This document shows, piece by piece, positions 51,375 through 60,441 of a stretch of DNA of 64,000 bases; position 1 is the first letter of the stretch; every line of letters starts with the position of its first letter. The position numbers were made by a program, and so were the translations under genes. The notes under the pieces were generated by a model. It did no database searches and was not told the origin of the DNA. It saw only the letters and a program-made list of their open reading frames with translations. Origin of the DNA: Candidatus Hydrogenedentota bacterium (GTDB lineage: Bacteria > Hydrogenedentota > Hydrogenedentia > Hydrogenedentales > SLHB01); contig JADLHJ010000011.1 in assembly GCA_020848835.1 (NCBI GenBank), positions 74,862-138,861 on the forward strand. The letters are read 5' to 3'.

Positions 51375-51988
51375 TACGCCGCCAGATGCAGGAAACGCGC
51401 GCCAATTTGTCCAACAAACTGGAGGCGCTCGAGTGTCAAGTGCGCGATGATGTGAACGGCATCGCAACAAAAGTAACCGAAACGGTAGATACCGTGCGTG
51501 AACAAATCGATTTCACAAAGGCAGCAATCTCTAACACGGTGGACTCGGTCAAGGACACGTTGAGCGTCGTCCAACAAACCGAACGTCACCCTTGGATGAT
51601 GATGGCGGGTGCAGCCACCTTGGGGCTAGTAGGTGGCCGGTTACTTAACAATGGGGCGCCGGCACGGCAACAATTTCATGCCGCTCCGTTGATGAACAAC
51701 GAAGATGTCAGCAATACCTACACCCGACCGTTCATTCAAGAAGACAATGAAGTCCCGGACAACGGCGAAGCCCATTCCGTCTTTCATAAACTGGCGGAAA
51801 CCTTCAATCCCGAGATTTCCATTCTAAAAGGACTGGCCATTGGCGCCTTATTTGGCGTGCTTCGCGACGTCGTGTTGCGTGCCGCGCCGTCAACAGTCGA
51901 ACAACCGCTCGGAACCGTCATCGATGGATTTACGGTTCGACTTGGGGGCCAGCCCGTTCGGGGACCCGTCTTACGGCGAGAACGCTAA
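51353..51988 (+). CDS. DUF3618-domain protein
   Basis: The 211-residue protein starts with the DUF3618 pattern EVIRRQMQETRANLSNKLEALECQV, then heptad repeats, a hydrophobic segment (HPWMMMAGAATLGLVGGRL) and a variable tail. Most DUF3618 proteins stand next to YqjE-like genes, as here. It overlaps the preceding gene by 22 bases, which supports co-translation. Confidence 0.8.
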   Translation: MVDEPEVIRRQMQETRANLSNKLEALECQVRDDVNGIATKVTETVDTVREQIDFTKAAISNTVDSVKDTLSVVQQTERHPWMMMAGAATLGLVGGRLLNNGAPARQQFHAAPLMNNEDVSNTYTRPFIQEDNEVPDNGEAHSVFHKLAETFNPEISILKGLAIGALFGVLRDVVLRAAPSTVEQPLGTVIDGFTVRLGGQPVRGPVLRRER

Positions 51989-52051
51989 TCCTGTTTCAAA
52001 CTGAACTGCCCAAGCAAGAAAAACGAAATAGATTCACGCGGGGAGGCATCG

Positions 52052-53881
52052 GTGGGACACCCAATCGTAGGCAATCAAAAACCGCGTGACATTTCCTTTT
52101 CGTCCGCAGTCGTGGTCACGGCCATCGTGGTTGTCGCGTTAAACTGGGCCGAAGCGATTTTCGTTCCCATTCTGCTCGCGACACTACTGACCTTTATCGT
52201 GCAGCCGTTTGTGCGTGCATTGGAGAAGCGCGGGCTGAACAGATTATGGGCGGTTGTGCTGTCGGTAATGATCATAGGCATCCTTGTAGTTTGCGGATTT
52301 TGGTTGGTGCTTAGCGAAATCTACGTGCTGGTCGGTCAGCTACCCGAGTACACTGGTAACATTTCGGCGAAGATTCAATCGCTCCGGCACCTAGGCGGCG
52401 AATCAACGCTGAAGAAACTCGATTTCATGGTAGCTGAAATTAATCGCGCATGGTCTGGCGAGAGTCGCGTTGCGCGTGTGACGGCGCAACCCAGCGAAAC
52501 AACAGGCGCGATTCCTGCCTTCCCTTCGCTGATTGGCCACGCATCCTGGCTGGTAGGATCGGCAATGGAAGCGGCGGTAAACCTCGGTCTGGCCATAGTC
52601 CTGGTGTTCTTTGCCTTGCTGCGGCGCGAAGCGATTCGAAGTCGGCTGCTTCGCATAGTCGGCGGTCAAGTCGCCGCGACCACCAAAGCGCTCGATGAAG
52701 CAGGAAGCCGCATAAGCCGTTACTTGCGGAGGCAGCTCTTTGTCAACATCGGCTTTGGCGTGGTATGGGGTTCGGGCCTCTACCTACTGGGCGTAGACTA
52801 TGCGTTCCTCTGGGGCGTGCTCGGCTGTATGCTCCGTTACATCCCTTATGCAGGCCCCGTCCTCGCCGGCGCCTTTCCGATTGTGTTGAGCATTGCGCAA
52901 GCGCCCGGGTGGGCGCAGCCAACCTCCGTGATCGTGTTCTACTTGACCCTGGAACTTCTCATAAACTCGATCATCGAGCCGTGGGCGTATGGCCGCAGTC
53001 TCGGCATTTCGGAAGTCGCCTTACTCGTATCCGCTGCCTTCTGGGCTTTGGTCTGGGGCCCCATTGGCCTGATTCTTTCCGGTCCCATCACGGTTTGTCT
53101 TGCCGTCGTTGGCCGTCACGTCTACAGGTTTCGATTCCTCGCGCTGCTGTTAGGCGATGAGCCGGTGTTGTCGCCGCATGTAAGTTTGTACCAACGTTTA
53201 TTGGCACGCGACCAAGACGAAGGCGCAAAACTCGTCATGGCGCATGCCAAGGCAATGCATGAGCGCGTATTTGATGAGGTGCTCATTCCCTGTTTGAACC
53301 TGATGAAACTGGACAGGCAAAACAATCAAATCACCGCGGAACAAGAGCAGTTCGCAATCGACTCGATCGAGGAAATGATCGAAGAACTGGATCACGTGCT
53401 GGACGCCGCTCCGGATGCGGACGAAACGAAGCAGCACCGCGCGACGTCGTCAAAGGCGCCAGCACAGGTGATCTTACTGGGCTATCCCGCGCGCGACGCC
53501 GAAGACAAGCTTGCCCTCGAAATGCTGCGCCATGTGCTTGACGCTGACTGGTGGAAAGTAGAAACACTTTCGGCCGACACACTCACGTCCGAACTAATTG
53601 ATCGCGTTGCGAGCACCACTCAGCTTGTCTGTATTGGCGCCTTGTCGCCCGGCGGCATTGCACATACCCGCTACATCTGCAAACGGCTGCGCGCCCGTTT
53701 TCCTGATGTAAAAATTGCCGTTGGCCGATGGGTCTCGAATACGGATGCCGATCCCGAACTCGAAGCCCTCAACGGCGCCGGTGCGGACCTGATCGCCAGC
53801 TCCTTGCTCGAGACGCGTGACCAACTCCAGGCGTGGCTTCCCGTGCTCATGGAAGACGAGCGCGTGGCCGCAGTTGTCTGA
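52052..53881 (+). CDS. AI-2E family transporter with C-terminal B12-binding-like domain
   Basis: The 609-residue protein starts at GTG 52052 with GGGAGG upstream. The N-terminal half (residues about 10-355) has seven to eight membrane segments of the AI-2E/UPF0118 family, which are ion- or autoinducer-exporting permeases. It ends with YGRSLGISEVALLVSAAFWALVWGP. The C-terminal half (about 470-605) resembles a cobalamin-binding domain fold (VILLGYPARDAEDKLALEML...LVCIGALSPGGIAHTR) but lacks the D-x-H-x-x-G motif, so cobalamin is not certain. The fusion is unusual. Confidence 0.85.
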   Translation: MGHPIVGNQKPRDISFSSAVVVTAIVVVALNWAEAIFVPILLATLLTFIVQPFVRALEKRGLNRLWAVVLSVMIIGILVVCGFWLVLSEIYVLVGQLPEYTGNISAKIQSLRHLGGESTLKKLDFMVAEINRAWSGESRVARVTAQPSETTGAIPAFPSLIGHASWLVGSAMEAAVNLGLAIVLVFFALLRREAIRSRLLRIVGGQVAATTKALDEAGSRISRYLRRQLFVNIGFGVVWGSGLYLLGVDYAFLWGVLGCMLRYIPYAGPVLAGAFPIVLSIAQAPGWAQPTSVIVFYLTLELLINSIIEPWAYGRSLGISEVALLVSAAFWALVWGPIGLILSGPITVCLAVVGRHVYRFRFLALLLGDEPVLSPHVSLYQRLLARDQDEGAKLVMAHAKAMHERVFDEVLIPCLNLMKLDRQNNQITAEQEQFAIDSIEEMIEELDHVLDAAPDADETKQHRATSSKAPAQVILLGYPARDAEDKLALEMLRHVLDADWWKVETLSADTLTSELIDRVASTTQLVCIGALSPGGIAHTRYICKRLRARFPDVKIAVGRWVSNTDADPELEALNGAGADLIASSLLETRDQLQAWLPVLMEDERVAAVV

Positions 53882-53930
53882 ACCTCGTAGTTATTTGAAC
53901 AAGAACAAGCTAAACCCAAGGAGCCTACAC

Positions 53931-54446
53931 ATGAAACTCGAATCCCTGCAGGAACTATATGTAGAGGAGCTCAAAGATCTCTACAATGCGGAACAACAAC
54001 TCGTCTCGGCGCTACCCAAACTGGCCAAGGCCGCTTGCGCACCAACCTTGCGCGCAGCATTTGAACAGCACCTCGAACAAACACGCGGCCATCTCGAACG
54101 CCTCGATCGCATCTTCGAGGGAATGGATACCGAGCCCAAAGGGAAAAAATGTAAAGCGATGGAAGGTCTCATTCAGGAAGGCAACGATCTGATCAATGGC
54201 GATGGCGCCTCCTCCGTGCGCGACGCCGCGTTGATCGCCGCGGCGCAACGCGTAGAGCACTACGAAATGGCGGGTTACGGATGCGTGAGGACCTATGCCC
54301 GCCTGCTTGGCGATGAAGAGGCTGCAAATCTTCTGCAGCTCACCCTCGATGAAGAAGCGGATACTGACGAAAAACTCACAGAACTGGCGGAAAGTTCCAT
54401 CAACGTGGAGGCGATGGAGAGCGTTTCGCTGGAAGAATTGCGTTAG
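53931..54446 (+). CDS. Ferritin-like DUF892 protein (copy 2)
   Basis: The 171-residue protein is a paralogue of the gene at 33258. It has LYVEELKDLYNAEQQLVSALPKLAKAA, HLEQTRGHLERLDRIFEGM, GKKCKAMEGLIQEG and DAALIAAAQRVEHYEMAGYG. It lacks the acidic tail of copy 1. The ATG is preceded by AAGGAG. In E. coli, the relatives YciE and YciF respond to osmotic and stationary-phase stress. Confidence 0.9.
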   Translation: MKLESLQELYVEELKDLYNAEQQLVSALPKLAKAACAPTLRAAFEQHLEQTRGHLERLDRIFEGMDTEPKGKKCKAMEGLIQEGNDLINGDGASSVRDAALIAAAQRVEHYEMAGYGCVRTYARLLGDEEAANLLQLTLDEEADTDEKLTELAESSINVEAMESVSLEELR

Positions 54447-54506
54447 GCGCTTGGTACTCCACTTCGCACTACGCACCGATACTTTCGGCGCGAACGGAAG
54501 CGAGAT

Positions 54507-54546
54507 GCGGGATATACGCCGGATAAAACGCCGGTACATATCCCGC
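54507..54546. terminator. Convergent hairpin terminator
   Basis: The arms GCGGGATAT/ATATCCCGC (54507-54515 with 54538-54546) with an inner CCGG/CCGG pairing lie between the convergent DUF892 gene and the EEP operon. A T-run is weak (CATTTTGA on the plus strand). Confidence 0.6.
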
Positions 54547-54562
54547 TGACCATTTTGATCGG

Positions 54563-55330
54563 TCAACCTTTCGAGTGGGACTCGATATCACTCTCCGCAG
54601 TGGTGCCGCGCGCATTCGGGACGCTGATGCTCGCCACCAACGGCATGTGGTCAGATGCAATTCGCGTACGAAGCGACCAATGCACGTGCACAGCGTGGAC
54701 TTCGATCGCATGACTCACGAGAACAAAATCGATCGTGCGAAGCCCAAGCCACGTTGGAAACGCGCGCCGGGCACGTTGCACCATTTGAACGTCGCGCAAT
54801 CGCTCCGTCAGCAAACGATATAAAGGATCGCGCGGACTAAAATTGAAGTCCCCACACAGCACGGACGACTCCGAAAACGTGTGCGCTCCCATCCACTCCG
54901 GACCCAGGAGTGCGCGGACCTGCGTTGCCCGCTCGGATGCTGTCAATCCCAGGTGCGTGTTTACAATATGCACCGACTGATTGTTGATGATGGCCTCCGC
55001 CCAAATTGCGCCGCGCGGTTCGCATCGCCCGGCGCCCGGCAGATTGGCTGCTCGCACCAGCTTTAATGGGTATTTGCTTAGAATCGCATTTCCATATTTT
55101 CCATCCGCCCATCCGTCCGTCGAATAGAAGATCAAATGCATCCCAAGCGCATCCGCGATGGCTTGGGGCTGGTCCACCTTTCGGCTGCGCGCGCGATCCG
55201 AATCGAGTTCTTGGAGCGCGATGATGTCGGCATTGCATGCGCGAAGTATGTCTGAAATCCGAATGTGGCAAATCCTGCGGTCAAGCCCGCGGCAAGCATG
55301 AACGTTATACGTTACGACGTTGAACCGCAT
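54563..55330 (-). CDS. Endonuclease/exonuclease/phosphatase (EEP) family protein
   Basis: The 255-residue protein has the EEP fold: VVTYNVHACRG at the start, IIALQELDS with the metal Glu, VHIVNTHLGL, LCGDFNFSP with the Asp and Asn, and SDHMPLVASI at the end. Members cleave phosphodiester bonds in nucleic acids or lipids. With no nuclease-type domain beside it and a lipid-type neighbourhood, a phospholipid substrate is possible. ATG 55330 overlaps the previous gene by 26 bases, which points to a shared operon. Confidence 0.87.
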   Translation of the reverse strand: MRFNVVTYNVHACRGLDRRICHIRISDILRACNADIIALQELDSDRARSRKVDQPQAIADALGMHLIFYSTDGWADGKYGNAILSKYPLKLVRAANLPGAGRCEPRGAIWAEAIINNQSVHIVNTHLGLTASERATQVRALLGPEWMGAHTFSESSVLCGDFNFSPRDPLYRLLTERLRDVQMVQRARRAFPTWLGLRTIDFVLVSHAIEVHAVHVHWSLRTRIASDHMPLVASISVPNARGTTAESDIESHSKG

Positions 55331-57113
55331 GATCCACGGACGTTCGTTGAGCGCCCGTTCCATACGCCGCGTCCAACCGCGCGTGCAGGTCTGCGAGCGT
55401 AATGAACTGTTGCGGTGTGGCGGTCAGCTCCGGCCATAACGCCGCCGCAGCCACAGGCGCCAACAGAAAAGGCGTCGTCTCTTCCTGCGTTGGTCCTGCA
55501 TGTCCGCCCCACTCATATGTATAGGAAACACTCGGCCGATCGTTTCCGGATGCGCCGAAGAGGAGAATGTCGCCAGCGGACTCCATGTTCGCCCAGCGAA
55601 TCAATTCCTTTGAACGCCTGCGAAGAATTGGATACAAGCCCGCCGGCAAGGTCGCGAGCAATGCCGCATCTTCCAGGTTGTGCCAGGTTCCGCCGTGACC
55701 GATAAAAGCCGCGCCTTTTTCAGTGCGCACCAGTGCGAACCCCACACCGGGATGACTCGCGATGGCGCGTAGGAAGTCCGGGTAAAGCGTGTTCCACATC
55801 TCAAAGGTCACCGGCTCGTTCACCTGTTTTAAATACACATGGGCAACAGGACCTGTCGAGATGAACGCGAGCGGCCAGGTATGCTCCGCGTTTTTTGCCG
55901 TCTCCGAGGCATCGGCCAAATGCGCGGGCATCAACAACCGTTTATACAACCAGCGGGCCAGCCAGGGAAACGCATCGGCAACATGATCGCCCTTGGCCGC
56001 ATTGAATCGCGCTCGCGCGGGTCGATGTCCTCTCCTCTTGCGTCGGAGACGCAAAACTCGCGCAATCCAACGCGTGCGCGCGGATGCCCGCCGGCCAAGA
56101 TCAGAATCCCCGCCAACGAACGAAAGGAATAACCGATTGAAATGCTGCTCGGGTTCCTCCTGAATCACTTCTTGAAATGGGACGGTATTGACCTGTCCGT
56201 GATCGCTCCAGATGTATAGATCGTAGTCGCGTATGCCATTCTTGCGCGCATACTCAATTGCCCTGCCCACGCGCCGGATTGCAGAATCCACTCCCTTTAA
56301 GGACCAGAACGCAAACGCACTCGACGGTCCGCGATGGTGTGCGTGCTCGTCGTAGGAAACGTGGTTCATATAGATCGGCCCAATGCCACGATGGATATCG
56401 AGTATCGACGCAAGCGTAGATATTTCCCGGCACAACACAACGCTCGCGATACGGGCCACCACGAATTTCAGTTCAAGATAGGTATTACGCTCCTTCCAAA
56501 GCGCCGCAATCAGATCGACCAATGCGACAACAACCTCGGCACTTGCAAAATACGCGATGCGCGCGGCCAGCATGAGTTGCGAAGCCCAGAATCGCAAGCG
56601 CCATGACCAGCCTTTGGGCACGTGCAATGAAGGATTGAATAGTTTTGAAAACGTAAGCAACGTGTTATAGGCGCCCCCGGTGATCAACGAACTGTACGCC
56701 GAACCGCCTTTGAGCAAGCCAGGGTAGGGGGCCACCAACCCGCGAACGTGTGTCTCCAGCGCATAAGCACCTTCCACGCTGTTCAAACGCACCGAGTGCT
56801 CCGCACGTTTGTCGTACCAAAAAAAGCCGGGCACGTCGTCGTTCGCCCCGTAGAACAGTCCAGTCTGAAACACGCCCGTAGAAGTCGGCAACATTGACCG
56901 CCACGGACTTAGCACCGCCCGCTTTGAATCCATCAGACCTTTCAAATACGGCAGCTTGCCCTCGGCCATTGCACGCAACATGTTTTGATAAGAAAGCCCG
57001 TCAACCTGAATCAATACACAAGACTTTCCGCGGCTCGCTTCCATCGTTTTGTGTTGAAATTCGCCGCCCTGCGTGTGTGCCTCGTGCATTGGTCGTTGTG
57101 GATACGTCTTCAT
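55305..57113 (-). CDS. Alkaline-phosphatase-superfamily phosphodiesterase with membrane segment
   Basis: The protein has about 602 residues. The alkaline-phosphatase/type I phosphodiesterase fold is marked by CVLIQVDGLS with the metal Asp, the PTSTG nucleophile Thr loop (MLPTSTGVFQTGLFYG), IYMNHVSYDEHAHHRGP with Asp and His, and IWSDHGQ. A hydrophobic segment lies near residues 180-210. No export signal precedes the fold. The substrate is unknown, and a phosphoglycerol or lipid headgroup is possible. Its GTG/ATG start lies three to six bases after the preceding glycosyltransferase stop, so they are co-translated. Confidence 0.83.
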   Translation of the reverse strand: MKTYPQRPMHEAHTQGGEFQHKTMEASRGKSCVLIQVDGLSYQNMLRAMAEGKLPYLKGLMDSKRAVLSPWRSMLPTSTGVFQTGLFYGANDDVPGFFWYDKRAEHSVRLNSVEGAYALETHVRGLVAPYPGLLKGGSAYSSLITGGAYNTLLTFSKLFNPSLHVPKGWSWRLRFWASQLMLAARIAYFASAEVVVALVDLIAALWKERNTYLELKFVVARIASVVLCREISTLASILDIHRGIGPIYMNHVSYDEHAHHRGPSSAFAFWSLKGVDSAIRRVGRAIEYARKNGIRDYDLYIWSDHGQVNTVPFQEVIQEEPEQHFNRLFLSFVGGDSDLGRRASARTRWIARVLRLRRKRRGHRPARARFNAAKGDHVADAFPWLARWLYKRLLMPAHLADASETAKNAEHTWPLAFISTGPVAHVYLKQVNEPVTFEMWNTLYPDFLRAIASHPGVGFALVRTEKGAAFIGHGGTWHNLEDAALLATLPAGLYPILRRRSKELIRWANMESAGDILLFGASGNDRPSVSYTYEWGGHAGPTQEETTPFLLAPVAAAALWPELTATPQQFITLADLHARLDAAYGTGAQRTSVDHAVQRRNV

Positions 57114-57119
57114 CACGGG

Positions 57120-58433
57120 CTAATTTGCCGGCGCAAGCGTGTCGCGCAAATCCTGCCAAAGCACGCTGAAGTAATTCTTCACCAGCCCAAAATTCATCTG
57201 CTCTCGCTTCAATCGGTGCCTTGGTATCAATTTCAAGTCTCGATAGTGTCGCAACAGTTGCGCAGCCAGTTTCGGCATATCGAAGGCCTCTGCGGATTCC
57301 AGCGCACCCGTTTTAAGTTTCTCTTGGCGCTTTGCGCTTCCAATTACTTCCAGCAATTTCGCAGCGAACTCATCCGGTGTCGCCTCGCCAGGAAGCAGCT
57401 TGCCGTTCACTTCATCTTTCACAATATCCCGTACCGCGTCAGCATCCAGCGCGACAACAGGTGTGCCTCCAGCCATCGCCTCGACCAGCACCATTCCTTG
57501 AGTTTCGGACTTTGACGCAAATAGAAAGATGTCAGCCGCCGAGTACAGCTCAAGCAAGTCTTGGCCAACTACCGTCCCCAGGAAATGTATGCGTGTTCCC
57601 GCTTCGCCAAGCTCAGCCGCGCGCTGTTTAAGTTGCTCTTCGTGCGGCCCGTGCCCCGCTACGGCAAATACCGTTGAATGATTTTCTTCGAGGACCTTGG
57701 CCGCTGCATCGAAAATGAACTCCATGTTTTTCTCTTGGGCTAATCGCCCCACATACAGCAATAGATTCTGCTCATCGCTTATGCCCAGCGTTTCTCGCGC
57801 CTTCCACGCCTGAGCGTTTCGGTAGTCCTGCATATTTACGCCAGACGGCAGCACCGCAATGCGTGACTCAACACCGCGCCCGCGAATCTGCTTCTTTATG
57901 TCCTGTGTGGGCGCGATAACAAGATCGCACAAATTGCAGAATTCAGTGGCTTGATTGATGATGGTTCGCGTAGCAGTTTCTTCGTTGATGGGCACGTAAT
58001 GGGTATAGCGCTCGTATTGCGTGTGATACGTAAAGACGAGCGGTATGCGTTCTTCCCGGGCATATTGCAGGCCAAGCTCGCCCAGCAAGAACGGATGGTG
58101 CACGTGGACCAGGTCAAAATCTTCCTGTCGAAAATCCGCGCTGGGTTTCGTGGAAATTGGAAAGGGAAGACTGAACCCCGAATGGTTGAAATCGCTTATT
58201 GAAGCGATCCGGCGCACAAACTCCGAATCTTCGCTCTCCTCCCGGTAGACAGGCGCGTAGATCATCACGCGCGCGCCCGCCGCGCGCAGATGTTGTTGGT
58301 ATAACTCAACCGACATTGATACGCCACTGATAAACGGCAGATACGTGTTCGTGAAAAACGCAATGCGATAATCAACATCGCGCTTGCCGCGGTTCCGCGA
58401 ATGATCGCCCACTACCGAAGTACCTGCAATCAT
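57120..58433 (-). CDS. GT4-family glycosyltransferase, diacylglycerol glucosyltransferase-like
   Basis: The 437-residue protein is a GT-B GT4 enzyme. It starts RIAFFTNTYLPFISGVSMSVE, then VHVHHPFLLG, HTQYERYTHYVP, YVGRLAQEKN and the C-terminal FLFASKSETQGMVLVEAMAGGTPVV donor-binding motif with E-x7-E. The N-terminal part is like the 1,2-diacylglycerol 3-glucosyltransferases of Gram-positive bacteria and Acholeplasma. ATG 58433 overlaps the preceding stop as ATGA and has GGAGG upstream, so the longer frame to 58601 is not used. The acceptor is inferred to be a lipid. Confidence 0.87.
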   Translation of the reverse strand: MIAGTSVVGDHSRNRGKRDVDYRIAFFTNTYLPFISGVSMSVELYQQHLRAAGARVMIYAPVYREESEDSEFVRRIASISDFNHSGFSLPFPISTKPSADFRQEDFDLVHVHHPFLLGELGLQYAREERIPLVFTYHTQYERYTHYVPINEETATRTIINQATEFCNLCDLVIAPTQDIKKQIRGRGVESRIAVLPSGVNMQDYRNAQAWKARETLGISDEQNLLLYVGRLAQEKNMEFIFDAAAKVLEENHSTVFAVAGHGPHEEQLKQRAAELGEAGTRIHFLGTVVGQDLLELYSAADIFLFASKSETQGMVLVEAMAGGTPVVALDADAVRDIVKDEVNGKLLPGEATPDEFAAKLLEVIGSAKRQEKLKTGALESAEAFDMPKLAAQLLRHYRDLKLIPRHRLKREQMNFGLVKNYFSVLWQDLRDTLAPAN

Positions 58434-58732
58434 TTCTTCCTCCATGATTCCGCAAAATGCGCGTCCAGCCCGATTTGTTTGGCGCGGCGATTGATACGGC
58501 GCGCCACGCGTTGAAATTGAAACAACCCATCCGTTGAAATAACGGATTTCGGGTTGCCCAGATTTCGCCGCCAGACAGGCGATGCCGCCAGCGAGGCCCA
58601 ATATTCTGCGCGGCTGTACAACTCCGCCAAGTCCGCGCGCGAGTGCGCCTCAGCCACGTCCAGGTAAAGTTCCTGAAATAAGCGGTCAACGTCCGCGGGA
58701 GATGTAATCTTCTGCGCGTAGTGCGTTCTCAT
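58430..58732 (-). CDS. Small protein of unknown function, first gene of the GT4 operon
   Basis: The 100-residue protein is basic and helical, with AQKITSPADVDRLFQELYLDVAEAHSRADL. AGGAACC precedes the ATG and the stop codon overlaps the glycosyltransferase start as ATGA. No family is recognised. The overlap makes it a real gene. Confidence 0.65.
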   Translation of the reverse strand: MRTHYAQKITSPADVDRLFQELYLDVAEAHSRADLAELYSRAEYWASLAASPVWRRNLGNPKSVISTDGLFQFQRVARRINRRAKQIGLDAHFAESWRKK

Positions 58733-58763
58733 GTGGGGTTCCTGTAATCTAGATGCGACGGCG

Positions 58764-60335
58764 TCACACCCCGGATTCCGCCTTCAGTTTGGCTACCGCA
58801 TCTTCTTCAATAGGCGAAAGTGGACTGTTGGCAGGTCCGTAGATCACCTCTCCGAGCTTGTCAAAGCGAGATCCGTGGCATGGGCAATCCCATGTTTGAT
58901 CGGTCGGGTTCCATTGAACGATGCAGCCGAGGTGCGGACAGACCGCGGATCGCAGGTGGACATGACCGCCCGCATCGCGGTATGCCGCGATCTTCTTCAA
59001 TCCGCGCCGGAGCACGGCGCCGCACTCCGATGGAATGTCTTCGAGATTCGCCACATCGCCAGGCGTGAGCCATTTGGCGTATTGCACACTGGTCTTGATG
59101 GCCTCCTCAGCATAAGTGCCGCTGGCGCGAATGCTCTTGCGCGCGGGATCGTAGGCGTTTGCCCATGAATTATTACGCCCAGCGATTAAGTCACTAATGA
59201 GGATGCCCGCTATCGTCCCATGGGTCAGCCCCATTCCCGAATCGCCGGTAACGATATACACATTGTCATCGCCCGGGTTCTTGCCGATATAGGCCAAGCC
59301 ATCCAGCGTTTCCAACACCTGCCCACTCCAGGCGTTGCACACCGTGCGCATCATTGGAAATCGCCTGCGGGCCCACGCCTCCAGGCGCGCGTGGCGCTCC
59401 TCGGTGTCATTGACTTGTCCAGTTCGGTGGTCTTCACCACCCACTATAAGAATGTCTTCCCCATCTTCCGTGTCCGCAGGTTCGATGCGAACATAGTGAT
59501 ACGGATCGTCCATGTCCCAAAACAGGGCATCTGCGACTGATCCCTTGGGGATATATCCTGCGATGACGTACGTCATGTACGGCGCGAGCTTCGTGTGCAT
59601 GACAACCCGATCGTTGATTGGTGAATTGGTTGCAACCACAATCGATCTAGCGCGAATCGTTTGGTTGCCAACTCGGATCGATCGATTCTTGGCGTCAATT
59701 CGATCCACATGCGAATGCGAAAATATTAAGCCGCCGGCGCGGTCAACCGCGGCTGCCAGTCCCGCGATATATCGCTGCGGATGAAATCGCGCGACGTCGG
59801 GAAATCGTAAAGCTGGACCAGTATCGAACTCGCGAATTGGACATGTGCGCACCTTTTCCACACCGAGCAACCCTGCGCGGTGACACGCTTCTAATTCGCG
59901 ATCGAGCAAGTGCTGGTTTTCGCCGGAAGGCAGAAACAAGAAACCGTCTATCCATCTGAAGTCGCAATCGATGGATTCGCTCTCGACAATTTCAGAGATC
60001 AACTCGATTGCCGCGGTATGGCTTTCCGCGGCGATACGCGCACGTTCCTGTCCCGCCAATTGCTCCAGTCGGTAATAACGATCATCGAGTGCGTTCGACA
60101 AGTGTGCGGAAGTAGCTCCTGTTGCCCCGCCACCAACCTCACCGTCATCAATCACCACAACGTTCACGCCGTCGCGTAGCAGCATGAACGCGATACTCAG
60201 GCCCGCAATTCCAGCTCCAACGACACAGACCTCTGTTTCAAGGTCGCTCTGGAGTTGGGGATAATCTATTTCGACTGCGCTTCGATCCCACACGGCCCGA
60301 AGGAGCATGTCGGGTGCTTTTGCTTCCAATCGCAT
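58764..60335 (-). CDS. FAD-dependent oxidoreductase with C-terminal Rieske domain
   Basis: The 523-residue protein has a DAO-type FAD domain: CVVGAGIAGLSIAFML (dinucleotide fold), GGGATGATSAHLSN and a GDSGMGLTHGTIAG end motif. It then has a Rieske [2Fe-2S] domain with CPHLGC and CPCHGSRFD. This architecture is known as 'FAD-dependent oxidoreductase/Rieske' and is often found near stress genes. The substrate is not known. AGGAGGAG lies six bases before the ATG. A hairpin terminator lies upstream, so it is its own unit. Confidence 0.93.
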   Translation of the reverse strand: MRLEAKAPDMLLRAVWDRSAVEIDYPQLQSDLETEVCVVGAGIAGLSIAFMLLRDGVNVVVIDDGEVGGGATGATSAHLSNALDDRYYRLEQLAGQERARIAAESHTAAIELISEIVESESIDCDFRWIDGFLFLPSGENQHLLDRELEACHRAGLLGVEKVRTCPIREFDTGPALRFPDVARFHPQRYIAGLAAAVDRAGGLIFSHSHVDRIDAKNRSIRVGNQTIRARSIVVATNSPINDRVVMHTKLAPYMTYVIAGYIPKGSVADALFWDMDDPYHYVRIEPADTEDGEDILIVGGEDHRTGQVNDTEERHARLEAWARRRFPMMRTVCNAWSGQVLETLDGLAYIGKNPGDDNVYIVTGDSGMGLTHGTIAGILISDLIAGRNNSWANAYDPARKSIRASGTYAEEAIKTSVQYAKWLTPGDVANLEDIPSECGAVLRRGLKKIAAYRDAGGHVHLRSAVCPHLGCIVQWNPTDQTWDCPCHGSRFDKLGEVIYGPANSPLSPIEEDAVAKLKAESGV

Positions 60336-60380
60336 CGATGCTCCTCCTAATAATATTCGATACGCAAAATCTCCGCTGGT

Positions 60381-60417
60381 GGGGGCGGCGCAAAATACTC
60401 CACATTGCGCCGCCCCC
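60381..60417 (-). terminator. Hairpin terminator after the DUF1328 gene
   Basis: A perfect 13-bp GC-rich stem (60381-60393 with 60405-60417) lies 25 bases after the DUF1328 stop on the minus strand. The T-run begins only about 14 bases later, so it may be a weak terminator. Confidence 0.65.
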
Positions 60418-60441
60418 GCTGAACGTTCGCGCGCGGCGACA

